Of a stretch of DNA of 64,000 nucleotides, positions 31,181 through 39,153 are shown in pieces. A program made the position numbers and the translations under genes. The number at the start of each line of letters is the position of its first letter. The stretch's first letter is position 1. The DNA is from Streptomyces sp. WM6378 (lineage in GTDB: Bacteria > Actinomycetota > Actinomycetes > Streptomycetales > Streptomycetaceae). The notes under the pieces are model-generated. The model was not told the DNA's origin, did no database searches, and saw nothing but the letters and a program-made list of their open reading frames with translations. The stretch lies in contig NZ_LGDD01000306.1 in NCBI RefSeq assembly GCF_001279695.1, positions 62,001 through 126,000 of the forward strand, in the 5' to 3' direction.

Positions 31181-31849
31181 GGCCTTCATGACCGCCGCCG
31201 CGTTCTCGGTCAGCGGGTCGCCGTGCCCGAAACAGACGGTGTCCGCGCCGAGACCGGCGAGGCGGCGGAACGAGGCGAGCGCCCGCTCCCGGTCGGTGTT
31301 CATGACACCCACCATCACCTGGCCGACGCCGGCCACGCTGTCACCCGTGAACAGCACGCCGTGGCGCGGCAGATGGACCGACAGGGAACCGTCGGTGTGG
31401 CCGGGGGAGTGCACGACCACCGCGCCGTCCCCGAAGGCCAGCGCGTCCCCGTCGCCGACCTCGCGGTCCACCCGGGTCGGCGGTGCCTCCGGAAGCGTCA
31501 GCCCGCGCTCGTACAGCGGAACTTCCCAGTCCAGGAGCACCGGCTCGGTCATCGCAGCCTCGCCCCTGATCACCGGGGCGTCGAGGTGGTGCGCGATCAC
31601 CTCGGCGCCGTACCGCTCGGCGAGCTCGCCGGCCGCGCCGAAGTGGTCGCGGTGGCAGTGCGTGATCACGATGCGGCGGATCGCGGCCGGGTCGAGCCCG
31701 AGCCCGCGGATCGCCCCCTCGATGGGCGCCGCGGCGTTCAGATCGCCCGCGTCGACGAGCGTGAGCCCGTCGTCGTCGCGCCACAGATACGCCTGGCCGA
31801 CGGGGAAGCGGAACATGTGCAGCCGGGGGAGGACTTCAACCAGATCCAT
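31139..31849 (-). CDS. MBL-fold metallo-hydrolase
   Basis: A 236-residue metallo-beta-lactamase-fold hydrolase. The zinc motif is VITHCHRDHFG with His64, His66, Asp68 and His69; further ligands are in VVHSPGHTDGS, the LFTGDSVAG aspartate and CFGHGDPL. This pattern fits glyoxalase II-like or lactonase-like enzymes. The start MDLVEVLPRLH has no ribosome site; TACGTT lies 6 bases before it on the minus strand, so it may be leaderless. It overlaps the TmrB-Nudix gene end to end. Confidence 0.9.
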   Translation of the reverse strand: MDLVEVLPRLHMFRFPVGQAYLWRDDDGLTLVDAGDLNAAAPIEGAIRGLGLDPAAIRRIVITHCHRDHFGAAGELAERYGAEVIAHHLDAPVIRGEAAMTEPVLLDWEVPLYERGLTLPEAPPTRVDREVGDGDALAFGDGAVVVHSPGHTDGSLSVHLPRHGVLFTGDSVAGVGQVMVGVMNTDRERALASFRRLAGLGADTVCFGHGDPLTENAAAVMKASADRDSGLQVEHG

Positions 31850-31944
31850 GCGGCGAACGTACGTCGGTGACGCCGCTCGCCGCATGGATCTACGCTCTGG
31901 GCGATGTCCGCCGAGCGCTTAACCCCTCGGCCGCCCGTGCGGGC

Positions 31945-33309
31945 TCAACTCCGCTTGGACTCGGCGTAGTTGACCAGGAAGTGCGCCTCGGCGACCGACA
32001 GGCGCTCCAGTTCCTGGGGCGACACGCTCTCGTTCACCGCGTGGATCTGCGCCTCGGGGTCGCTGAGGCCGATCAGCAGGATCTCGGCCTGCGGGTAGAG
32101 CGCCGCCAGGGTGTTGCAGAGCGGGATCGAGCCGCCCATGCCCGAGGACTGCATCTCCTCGCCCGGGTAGGCCACCGCCATCGCCTCGGCCATCGAGGTG
32201 TACGCCGGGCTGTTGATGTCCGCGCGGAACGGCTGGCCCTGGCCGACCTGCTCGAAGCCGACCCGGGCGTTCCACGGGACGTGCTTCTCGATGTGCGCGT
32301 AGAGCAGCTTGGTCGCCTCGGCCGCGTCCTGGCCGGGCGGCACCCGCAGGCTGATCTGCGCGCGGGCGGTCGCCGGGATGGACGGCGTCGCGCCGGCCAC
32401 CGGGTGGCAGTCGATGCCGATGACCGTGACGGCCGGGCGGGCCCAGATGCGGTCGGCGACGGTGCCGGTGCCGGGCAGCGCCACCCCGTCGAGGACCTTG
32501 GCGTCCTGGCGGAACTCCGCCTCCGGGTACTGCAGACCGTCCCACGCGGAGTCCGCGGCGAGGCCCTCGATCACGGTCTGGCCGTGCTCGTCCCGCAGCG
32601 AGTCCAGTACGCGGATCAGCGCGGCCAGCGCGTCCGGGGCGGCGCCGCCGAACTGACCCGAGTGCAGGTTGCCCTCAAGGGTGTCGATCTGCACGCGGAT
32701 CATGGTCATGCCGCGCAGCGTCGCCGTCACCGTGGGCAGGCCGACCCGGAAGTTGCCCGTGTCACCGATGACGATCGCGTCGGCGGTGAGCAGCTCGGGG
32801 TGCGCCTCGGCGTACTGTTCGAGGCCGCCGGTGCCCTGCTCCTCCGAGCCCTCCACGATCACCTTGACGGAGACGGGCACGCCGCCGTTCGCCTTGAGGG
32901 CGCGCAGCGCGAGCAGGTGCATGATGAACCCGCCCTTGCAGTCCGCGGCGCCGCGCCCGTACCAGCGGCCGTCGCGCTCGGTCAGCTCGAACGGCGGGGT
33001 CACCCACGCGGACTCGTCCAGCTTGGGCTGCACGTCGTAGTGCGCGTAGAGGAGCACCGTCGGCGCGCCGACCGGGCCGGGCAGCAGCCCGTACACCGAC
33101 TGCGAACCGTCCGGGGTGTCGAGCAGGGCCACGTCCTGGAAGCCCTCGGTGCGCAGCGCGTCGGCCACCCAGTTCGCCGCGGCCTCGCACTCGCTCTTCG
33201 GCGCCACCGCCTCGTCCGCCACCGATTGGAACGCGACCAGCTCCGTGAGCTCCGTCTTGGCGCGGGGCATCAGTGAGGCGATGGTCTCGGCGATCGGATT
33301 GGCGGTCAT
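31945..33309 (-). CDS. M20-family metallodipeptidase
   Basis: A 454-residue M20/M25/M40 peptidase. Metal and catalytic residues: LLYAHYDVQP (His90, catalytic Asp92), GRGAADCKGG (Asp123), VEGSEEQGTGG (Glu156 base, Glu157 ligand), an Asp in IVIGDTGN, and His in the final PEAQIHAVNESV. A dimerisation lid lies at about residues 200-330. Such enzymes release C-terminal amino acids from dipeptides in the cytosol. The ATG has GAGGAG 7 bases upstream. The frame stays open far upstream but only this part has coding character. Confidence 0.93.
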   Translation of the reverse strand: MTANPIAETIASLMPRAKTELTELVAFQSVADEAVAPKSECEAAANWVADALRTEGFQDVALLDTPDGSQSVYGLLPGPVGAPTVLLYAHYDVQPKLDESAWVTPPFELTERDGRWYGRGAADCKGGFIMHLLALRALKANGGVPVSVKVIVEGSEEQGTGGLEQYAEAHPELLTADAIVIGDTGNFRVGLPTVTATLRGMTMIRVQIDTLEGNLHSGQFGGAAPDALAALIRVLDSLRDEHGQTVIEGLAADSAWDGLQYPEAEFRQDAKVLDGVALPGTGTVADRIWARPAVTVIGIDCHPVAGATPSIPATARAQISLRVPPGQDAAEATKLLYAHIEKHVPWNARVGFEQVGQGQPFRADINSPAYTSMAEAMAVAYPGEEMQSSGMGGSIPLCNTLAALYPQAEILLIGLSDPEAQIHAVNESVSPQELERLSVAEAHFLVNYAESKRS

Positions 33310-33341
33310 GGGCACGCTCCTCGTGGGTGCGACGTTGTATG

Positions 33342-33369
33342 TACAGATACGCAGGTGCACGTGTGTGTA
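33342..33369. promoter_or_regulatory. Imperfect palindrome in the divergent peptidase/flavoprotein gap
   Basis: TACAGATACG (33342-33351) and CGTGTGTGTA (33360-33369) form an imperfect inverted repeat (8 of 10 pairs) between the divergent dipeptidase and geranylgeranyl-reductase-like genes. This 177-base gap has little other structure. A regulator site is possible; a chance repeat cannot be excluded. Confidence 0.25.
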
Positions 33370-33486
33370 CGGCGAAGATATGGCCGATCCTCCCACAGCG
33401 GGCCAGGACAGGAGGGCGGGGCTACTGCCCCGTAGGATGCGGTCGTCAACAGGGGCCACTGGTCGGACGGGGAGCAAAGGCACATC

Positions 33487-34752
33487 GTGAGCAGCGAGAA
33501 CGCAGACGCCGGGACGGACGGACCGCTGGAAGAGCACCAGGGCGAGCCCGCCGCCGAATCGGTGACCGGACCGGGTGCGGGGCCCGTCTGGGATGTCGTC
33601 GTGGTCGGCGCGGGCCCCGCGGGAGCCTCGGCCGCGTACGCGGCGGCGGCCGCGGGGCGCAAGGTGCTGCTCCTGGAGAAGGCCGAACTGCCCCGCTACA
33701 AGACGTGCGGCGGCGGCATCATCGGCCCCTCGCGCGACGCCCTGCCACCCGGCTTCGAACTGCCGCTCCAGGACCGGGTGCACGCGGTCACCTTCTCGCT
33801 CAACGGGAAGCTGACCCGCACCCGCCGCTCCAAGAACATGCTGTTCGGCCTGATCAACCGGCCGGAGTTCGACGCGGGCCTGGTCGCGGTCGCCGAGAAG
33901 GAGGGCGCCATCATCCGTACCGGCGTCACCGTCTCCAAGGTCGAGCAGCACGGCTCGGCCGTGCCCGACCGGCGCACCGTCGCCGTGGTCCTCTCCGACG
34001 GGGAGACCGTGCTGGCCCGCGCCGTCGTCGGCGCCGACGGCAGCGCCAGCCGCATAGGGGCACACGTCGGAGTGAAGACCGAGCAGGTCGACCTGGGTCT
34101 CGAAGCCGAGATTCCGGTGCCGCCGAGCGTCGCCGAGGACTGGGCCGGGCGGGTGCTCATCGACTGGGGCCCGATGCCCGGCAGTTACGGCTGGGTCTTC
34201 CCCAAGGGCGACACGCTGACCGTCGGCGTGATCTCGGCGCGCGGCGAAGGCGCCGCCACCAAGCGCTACCTGGAGGACTTCATCGCCCGGCTGGGCCTGG
34301 CGGGCTTCGAACCGGCCGTCTCCTCCGGGCACTTGACGCGCTGCCGCAGCGACGATTCGCCGCTGTCCCGCGGCCGCGTCCTGGTCTGTGGCGACGCGGC
34401 GGGTCTGCTTGAGCCGTGGACGCGGGAGGGCATCTCCTTCGCCCTCCGCTCCGGCCGCCTCGCCGGCGAATGGGCGGTGCGCATCGCAGAGTCGCAGGAC
34501 GCCGTCGACGCCCGCCGCCAGGCCCTGAACTACGCGTTCGCCATCAAGGCCGGCCTCGGCGTCGAGATGGGGGTGGGCCGCCGCATGCTCACCCTCTTCG
34601 AGAAGCGCCCGCTGCTGCTGCACGCCGCGATCACCGGATTCCGGCCCGCGTGGAAGGCCTTCGCCGACATCACCCGCGGTGCCACCACGCTGGCCGGTCT
34701 GGTGCGCTCGCACCCGATGGCCCGCCGCGCCCTGGACGCCGTCGACCGCTGA
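33487..34752 (+). CDS. Geranylgeranyl reductase family FAD oxidoreductase
   Basis: A 421-residue flavoprotein. A 33-residue acidic N-terminal tail precedes the Rossmann loop VWDVVVVGAGPAGASAAYAAA. KAELPRYKTCGGGI is the P-x-Y-K-x-C-G-G signature of geranylgeranyl reductases; LVCGDAAGLLEPWTREGISFALRSGR is the second FAD motif with the GDAAG-x-x-x-P pattern. Members hydrogenate isoprenoid chains of menaquinone, lipids or pigments. GTG start after an AAAGG box. A strong convergent terminator follows. Confidence 0.92.
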   Translation: MSSENADAGTDGPLEEHQGEPAAESVTGPGAGPVWDVVVVGAGPAGASAAYAAAAAGRKVLLLEKAELPRYKTCGGGIIGPSRDALPPGFELPLQDRVHAVTFSLNGKLTRTRRSKNMLFGLINRPEFDAGLVAVAEKEGAIIRTGVTVSKVEQHGSAVPDRRTVAVVLSDGETVLARAVVGADGSASRIGAHVGVKTEQVDLGLEAEIPVPPSVAEDWAGRVLIDWGPMPGSYGWVFPKGDTLTVGVISARGEGAATKRYLEDFIARLGLAGFEPAVSSGHLTRCRSDDSPLSRGRVLVCGDAAGLLEPWTREGISFALRSGRLAGEWAVRIAESQDAVDARRQALNYAFAIKAGLGVEMGVGRRMLTLFEKRPLLLHAAITGFRPAWKAFADITRGATTLAGLVRSHPMARRALDAVDR

Positions 34753-34758
34753 CCGGCC

Positions 34759-34786
34759 CGGGCCGGGGCCGACCAGCCCCGGCCCG
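34759..34786. terminator. Bidirectional terminator between convergent genes
   Basis: A perfect 11-base stem, CGGGCCGGGGC (34759-34769) with GCCCCGGCCCG (34776-34786), around a 6-base loop. It fills the gap between the convergent flavoprotein and TNT-domain genes and should serve both strands. Confidence 0.75.
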
Positions 34787-34792
34787 CCCGGC

Positions 34793-35524
34793 TCAGCCGA
34801 CGCCCGCGAGCGCGCTCGCCGCGGCCGCCGGGTTGGTCTCGGCCTTCAGGTAGCCGTGGTCGAGCAGCCACTTGACGTTGAGGGACTGGCCCTGCCCCGG
34901 GTCGACGAACGCCGGGTCCAGCTTGATCTGCCGACCGCCGCCGGGCTGGTCGAACCAGGGCGCGATCCGGCCCTGCCACACGGTGAACGACTTCACGACC
35001 TCGTACGAGTGATAGGCGCACGGGTAGGCCGCCTCACGGGTGATCAGGCTCTGCGGGGGGAGCGCCCGCTCGCTGTAGCGGGCCCCCGCCGGGGCGAGGA
35101 ACGAGCCGTACTCCGAACCGAACCGGTCCAGGTCCTCGCCGACGCGCAGCGCGACCGCGTGCTTGTCCGGGGTGCCGTCGGCGCGGTTGGCGAAGCCGTC
35201 ATTGGGCGGGTACTTCCAGGACCCGGCGGTCGTGTCCCAGAACGTGGCGAGGAACGTCCCCGGGGTGAGGTGCCCGGTGCGGTGGTAGCCGAGGACCAGC
35301 GGCCCCACCGGTCCGTTCCACGGGCGGGGCAGGTTCTGCGGGCCGAGCCGCTCGTCGCCCTGGTACGTGCCGGAGCACGCGGCCGGATGCTGGGCCGCAG
35401 GAGTGACCGGCGCCGTGCCGCCGTCCGTGGCCGCCTGCGCGGTGCCGGTGCCTATCAGCGCTGTGGCGGCCAGGGCCGCGAACGCCGTCCCGACGAGAAC
35501 GCGCAGTCTGCGCAGGGGTTTCAC
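34793..35524 (-). CDS. Secreted TNT-domain protein (possible NAD glycohydrolase)
   Basis: A 243-residue exported protein. Residues 1-31 are a signal peptide (KPLRRLRVL, hydrophobic core, cleavage after AQA). Residues 120-235 resemble the tuberculosis necrotizing toxin fold: LDRFGSEYGSFLAPAGARYSE then RALPPQSL, with a later WFDQPGGGRQIKLD. The D-R-F-G-x-x-x-G-x-F-L and R-A-L-P-P blocks are characteristic. The M. tuberculosis member hydrolyses NAD+. Two cysteines (50, 169) may form a disulfide. No immunity gene is adjacent, which is unusual for an active toxin with cytosolic target but tolerable for an exported enzyme. Confidence 0.8.
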   Translation of the reverse strand: MKPLRRLRVLVGTAFAALAATALIGTGTAQAATDGGTAPVTPAAQHPAACSGTYQGDERLGPQNLPRPWNGPVGPLVLGYHRTGHLTPGTFLATFWDTTAGSWKYPPNDGFANRADGTPDKHAVALRVGEDLDRFGSEYGSFLAPAGARYSERALPPQSLITREAAYPCAYHSYEVVKSFTVWQGRIAPWFDQPGGGRQIKLDPAFVDPGQGQSLNVKWLLDHGYLKAETNPAAAASALAGVG

Positions 35525-35884
35525 CGAGATCCTCCTCAGAGATGATGAGTCATCACATCTACTGGGAAGAAAGTGACTTGTGGGTCCCCGGTCGCAAGTT
35601 CGGCCGAATAGCGGCCGGTCGGGGGCCGGATCGGGACCGTTGCGGGCAGCCCCCGCGACCCCATCCGGTGGAGCACCCCAACGACACGGCTCCGGGCTCT
35701 TGACGCCCGGCGGCAGAAGGCGCTTTCATCCAGCCAGTGGCCCGGACCGCGGCTTGGTCCGGCACCGCGAGAGGTGCGCCCAGCCGACAAGGTCCCCCGA
35801 CCGGGGTCCCAGGACCGGCCCGAGTCGCCAGGATCCGACCCCGGGTCCGAGGCGGGGACGTACCCGCGAGGGATGGAGCGGATC
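35525..35884. other. Divergent intergenic region before second sugar operon
   Basis: About 360 bases with no convincing reading frame. Close to the TNT gene lies the perfect palindrome TGATGA-G-TCATCA (35543-35555), a candidate operator. The rest is very GC-rich, with short GGGTCC/GGACCC-type repeats near 35800-35850 but no good -10 box for the sugar operon. Confidence 0.45.
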
Positions 35885-37228
35885 ATGCCCGCCGGCCCGG
35901 ATCACTCCACCGCCCCTTCGTCCCACAGAGCGCCGGACCGCCGCGCGCTGCTGAGGGCCTCGGCGGGCTGCGCGGTGGCCGCCGTCGCCGCACCGGCCCT
36001 CGCGGCCTGCGGCTCCGCCGAGGGCGTCGCCCCCGACGGGACGGTGACCGTCGAGCTCTGGCACGGCCAGACCGACACCTCGAAGAAGGCGATCGAAGCC
36101 CTGGTCGCGGAGTTCAACCGCACCCACGCCAAGATCCACGTCGACACGGGCGGCGGGGCCACCTCCGACGTGATGCTGCAGAAGGTGACGGCCGCGCTCG
36201 CCTCGGGCTCGTACCCGGACATCGCCTACGTCTTCGGCTCGGACATCGCGAGCATCGCCCGCAGCCCCCGCGTCGTCGACCTCACCACGGCCCTGCGCGG
36301 CGGACCCGTGCCATGGACCGACTACTGGCCCTCGCTGCGGGACGCGGTCACCGTCAACGGCAAGGTGCGCGCCGCGCCCTCGTTGGTCGACTCCATGGCC
36401 GTCGTGTGCAACAAGACCCTGTTCCGGCGGGCAGGGCTTGAGCTGCCCCAACCCGGCTGGAAATGGGCCGAGTTCATCGACACCGCCCACAAACTCACCG
36501 ACGCCTCCAAGGGCGTCTTCGGCACCGGCTGGCCCGGCGTCGGCGACGAGGACACCACCTGGCGGCTGTGGCCGATGGTGTGGGACCTCGGCGGGGAGAT
36601 CATCGGGCCGGGCGGCAAGAGCATCGGCTTCGCCGACCAGGGCCGCCGGGCCCTGGAGACCATCGCCTCGCTCGTCGCGGGCAAGAGCGTCTACATAGAC
36701 CCCAAGCCGGGCAGCGCCCAGATGTACCAGGTCTTCCTGTCCGGACGCATGGGCATGGTGATGGGCGGCCCCTGGACGCTGGCGGACATCATCACCGCGA
36801 AGGTGGACTACGCGGTGGTGCCGCTACCCTCGTTCAGCGGTCGGCCGATCACCATCTCGGGCCCCGACACCTGGACCGTATTCGACAACGGCTCCGCACG
36901 CTCGAAGGCCGCCGTCGAATTCGTCCAGTGGCTCATCGCGCCCGACCAGGACGTCAAATGGGACATGGGAGCGGGCAGCCTGCCGCTCAGTGTGGAGAGC
37001 GCACGCCTGCCCGCCTGGGCCGACCACTCCGCGAAGACCGTCGGGCTGCCGGTGTTCACCAAGGCCCTGGAGTCGGCGCGGGTGCGGCCCGTGCACCCGG
37101 CCTACCCGCAGATCTCGCAGGCGTTCGGCGAGGCCGTCGTGGCGATCCTGCTGGGGCGTTCCTCCCCGGACAAGGCCATGCGCCAGTGCGTCGAGAAGGC
37201 CGACGCCGCCCTGCTGATCCCGCGCTGA
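35885..37228 (+). CDS. ABC sugar-transport substrate-binding lipoprotein
   Basis: A 447-residue solute-binding protein. The signal reads DRRALLRASAGCAVAAVAAP then ALAAC with lipidated Cys42. Early mature sequence VTVELWHGQTDTSKKAIEALVAEFNRTH is the typical sugar-binding start, and GSAQMYQVFLSGRMGMVMGGPWT the typical hinge region. GGAG 6-7 bases before this ATG supports the start; an ATG 12 bases earlier lacks spacing. It leads an operon with two permeases and a family 4 glycosidase, so its ligand is probably an alpha-galactoside. Confidence 0.92.
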   Translation: MPAGPDHSTAPSSHRAPDRRALLRASAGCAVAAVAAPALAACGSAEGVAPDGTVTVELWHGQTDTSKKAIEALVAEFNRTHAKIHVDTGGGATSDVMLQKVTAALASGSYPDIAYVFGSDIASIARSPRVVDLTTALRGGPVPWTDYWPSLRDAVTVNGKVRAAPSLVDSMAVVCNKTLFRRAGLELPQPGWKWAEFIDTAHKLTDASKGVFGTGWPGVGDEDTTWRLWPMVWDLGGEIIGPGGKSIGFADQGRRALETIASLVAGKSVYIDPKPGSAQMYQVFLSGRMGMVMGGPWTLADIITAKVDYAVVPLPSFSGRPITISGPDTWTVFDNGSARSKAAVEFVQWLIAPDQDVKWDMGAGSLPLSVESARLPAWADHSAKTVGLPVFTKALESARVRPVHPAYPQISQAFGEAVVAILLGRSSPDKAMRQCVEKADAALLIPR

Positions 37229-37259
37229 AGCCGACCCCGTGACCAGAAGGGTCCGAGAG

Positions 37260-38258
37260 ATGAGAAGTACTGGGCCGCGGACTCCCCGCCCGCTCACGCT
37301 CGACCCGACCCCGGCCGCCCGCGCCGCCAGGCGCCGCCGGGCGCGCGGCGAGACCGCCACCGCCTGGGCCTTCATCAGCCCGGCCGTCCTGGTGATCCTC
37401 GGGCTCAGCGTCGTACCCCTGCTGTGGTCGCTGCTGCTCTCCTTCCGCGCGGACGACCTGGTCACGCCGGGCCGCTGGGTGGGGCTCGACAACTACCACG
37501 CCCTCAGCAAGGACCCGGCGTTCCGTACCGCCGTGAAGAACACCCTGATCTACGCGGGCGTCTACGTACCGCTCAGCCTGGCCGGCGGGCTGGCGCTCGC
37601 CCTCGCCCTGAACCGGCGCATCCGGCTCGTCGGGCTCTACCGCACGCTGGTCTTCATCCCGTTCGTGGTCTCCGCCACCGCTCAGGGCGTGCTGTTCTCG
37701 TTCATCTTCGACCCCGAGTTCGGCGTGGCCAACGCGCTCCTGCACCACCTCGGCGTCTCCCCGCAGGGCTTCCTCTCCGACCCGGGCCAGGCGCTCTACG
37801 TCCTGCTGCTCATCTCGCTGTGGAGCGGCATCGGCTTCTGCGTCATCGTCTACCTCGCCGCCCTCCAGGACGTACCCGCCGAACTCGTCGAATCGGCCCG
37901 TCTCGACGGGGCGAACCGGGCCCAGGTGCTGCGCCACGTCACCCTGCCCTCGCTGACCCCGGTCACGGTGTTCCTGCTCCTGTGGCAGTTCATCATCGCC
38001 CTCCAGGTCTTCGACCTCGTGTACGTCACCACCAAGGGCGGCCCCCTCGGCGCCACCACCGTCATCGTGTACTTCGTCTGGGAGCAGGCCTTCCAGAACT
38101 TCACCGCCGGATACGGCGCCGCCGCTGCCTATGTCCTCGCGGTCGGCCTGGTGGCGGCGGCCGTCGTGCTGCGCCTGTACCGGCGCCACCGGGAACGTAC
38201 GGGAGCAACTCCCGTACGGGGAACGGGTGTTGCCCAACCGGAAGGAGCGGGCCGATGA
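37260..38258 (+). CDS. ABC sugar permease (MalF type)
   Basis: A 332-residue permease with an Arg-rich cytosolic N-terminus and six membrane helices. The coupling loop is VESARLDGANRAQVLRHVTL near residue 215 (EAA loop with Val-Glu-Ser replacing EAA). A GAAGGG box 7 bases before the ATG favours this start over a GTG 21 bases upstream. It ends with a 4-base overlap into the next permease. Confidence 0.92.
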   Translation: MRSTGPRTPRPLTLDPTPAARAARRRRARGETATAWAFISPAVLVILGLSVVPLLWSLLLSFRADDLVTPGRWVGLDNYHALSKDPAFRTAVKNTLIYAGVYVPLSLAGGLALALALNRRIRLVGLYRTLVFIPFVVSATAQGVLFSFIFDPEFGVANALLHHLGVSPQGFLSDPGQALYVLLLISLWSGIGFCVIVYLAALQDVPAELVESARLDGANRAQVLRHVTLPSLTPVTVFLLLWQFIIALQVFDLVYVTTKGGPLGATTVIVYFVWEQAFQNFTAGYGAAAAYVLAVGLVAAAVVLRLYRRHRERTGATPVRGTGVAQPEGAGR

Positions 38259-39142
38259 CCGCGCCCACGATGACCCAGGGGGCGGCCGCCTCCGTCAGCG
38301 CCCCCGCCAGCCGCACCTCCCGGCGCCGCCGGCTGCCGTTCAGCCCCTGGCACCTGCTCCTCGCCCCGCTCTCGATCGGCTTCGCGCTGCCCCTGGTGTG
38401 GCTGATCCTCAGCTCCGTGATGAGCGACGCGGAGATCAACCGGTTCCCGCCCGCGCTGTGGCCGCACGGCATCCACCTCGGCGGGTACCGCTACGTCCTG
38501 GGCAACGCGATGTTCCCGCGCTGGTTCCTGAACTCGTGCATCGTCGCGTTCGTGGCCGTCGCCTCGAACCTGGTGCTCGGGGCGCTCGGCGGCTACGCCT
38601 TCGCACGGATGCGGTTCGCCGGGTCGCGGCTGCTGCTCGGGCTGATGCTCGCGACGATGGCGGTGCCGTTCCAGCTGACCATGATCCCGACGTTCCTGGT
38701 GATGAAGTGGCTCGGGCTCATCGACACGCTCGGCGCCCTGATCGTGCCGTCCCTGGTCACGCCGTTCGCGGTGTTCCTGTTCCGGCAGTTCTTCCTGTCC
38801 CTGCCCAGGGAGCTGGAGGAGGCGGCCTGGATCGACGGGTGCTCGCGGCTGCGGGTGCTCGTCTCGATCGTGGCGCCGCTGGCCCGCCCGGCACTGGCCA
38901 CGGTCGCCGTCCTCACCTTCCTCGCCACCTGGAACGACCTCTCGTGGCCGCTCATCGCCATCAACCACGACGCGCACTACACCCTGCAACTGGGCCTGAC
39001 CACCTTCCAGGGCCAGCACCACACCAAGTGGTCCGCGGTGATGGCGGGCAACGTCGTCACGGTCCTGCCGGTCCTCCTCGCGTTCCTGTTCGCGCAGAAG
39101 ACCTTCATCCAGTCGTTGACGTCGAGCGGGCTGAAGGGGTGA
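38255..39142 (+). CDS. ABC sugar permease (MalG type)
   Basis: A 295-residue permease with six membrane helices. The coupling loop is EEAAWIDGCSRLRVLVSIVA near residue 190. FFLSLPRELEEAAWIDG is the canonical MalG-type stretch. The start overlaps the previous stop by 4 bases. The GH4 gene starts 11 bases after its stop, so the glycosidase is in the operon. As in the first sugar cluster, no ATP-binding subunit is encoded nearby. Confidence 0.93.
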   Translation: MTAPTMTQGAAASVSAPASRTSRRRRLPFSPWHLLLAPLSIGFALPLVWLILSSVMSDAEINRFPPALWPHGIHLGGYRYVLGNAMFPRWFLNSCIVAFVAVASNLVLGALGGYAFARMRFAGSRLLLGLMLATMAVPFQLTMIPTFLVMKWLGLIDTLGALIVPSLVTPFAVFLFRQFFLSLPRELEEAAWIDGCSRLRVLVSIVAPLARPALATVAVLTFLATWNDLSWPLIAINHDAHYTLQLGLTTFQGQHHTKWSAVMAGNVVTVLPVLLAFLFAQKTFIQSLTSSGLKG

Positions 39143-39153
39143 GGGAGCACGCC

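Noticed and set aside
31945..34713. One 922-residue protein on the minus strand
   Set aside because: Only the last 454 residues match a family (M20). The first half is antisense to the flavoprotein gene, and an ATG with GAGGAG marks the true start at 33309.
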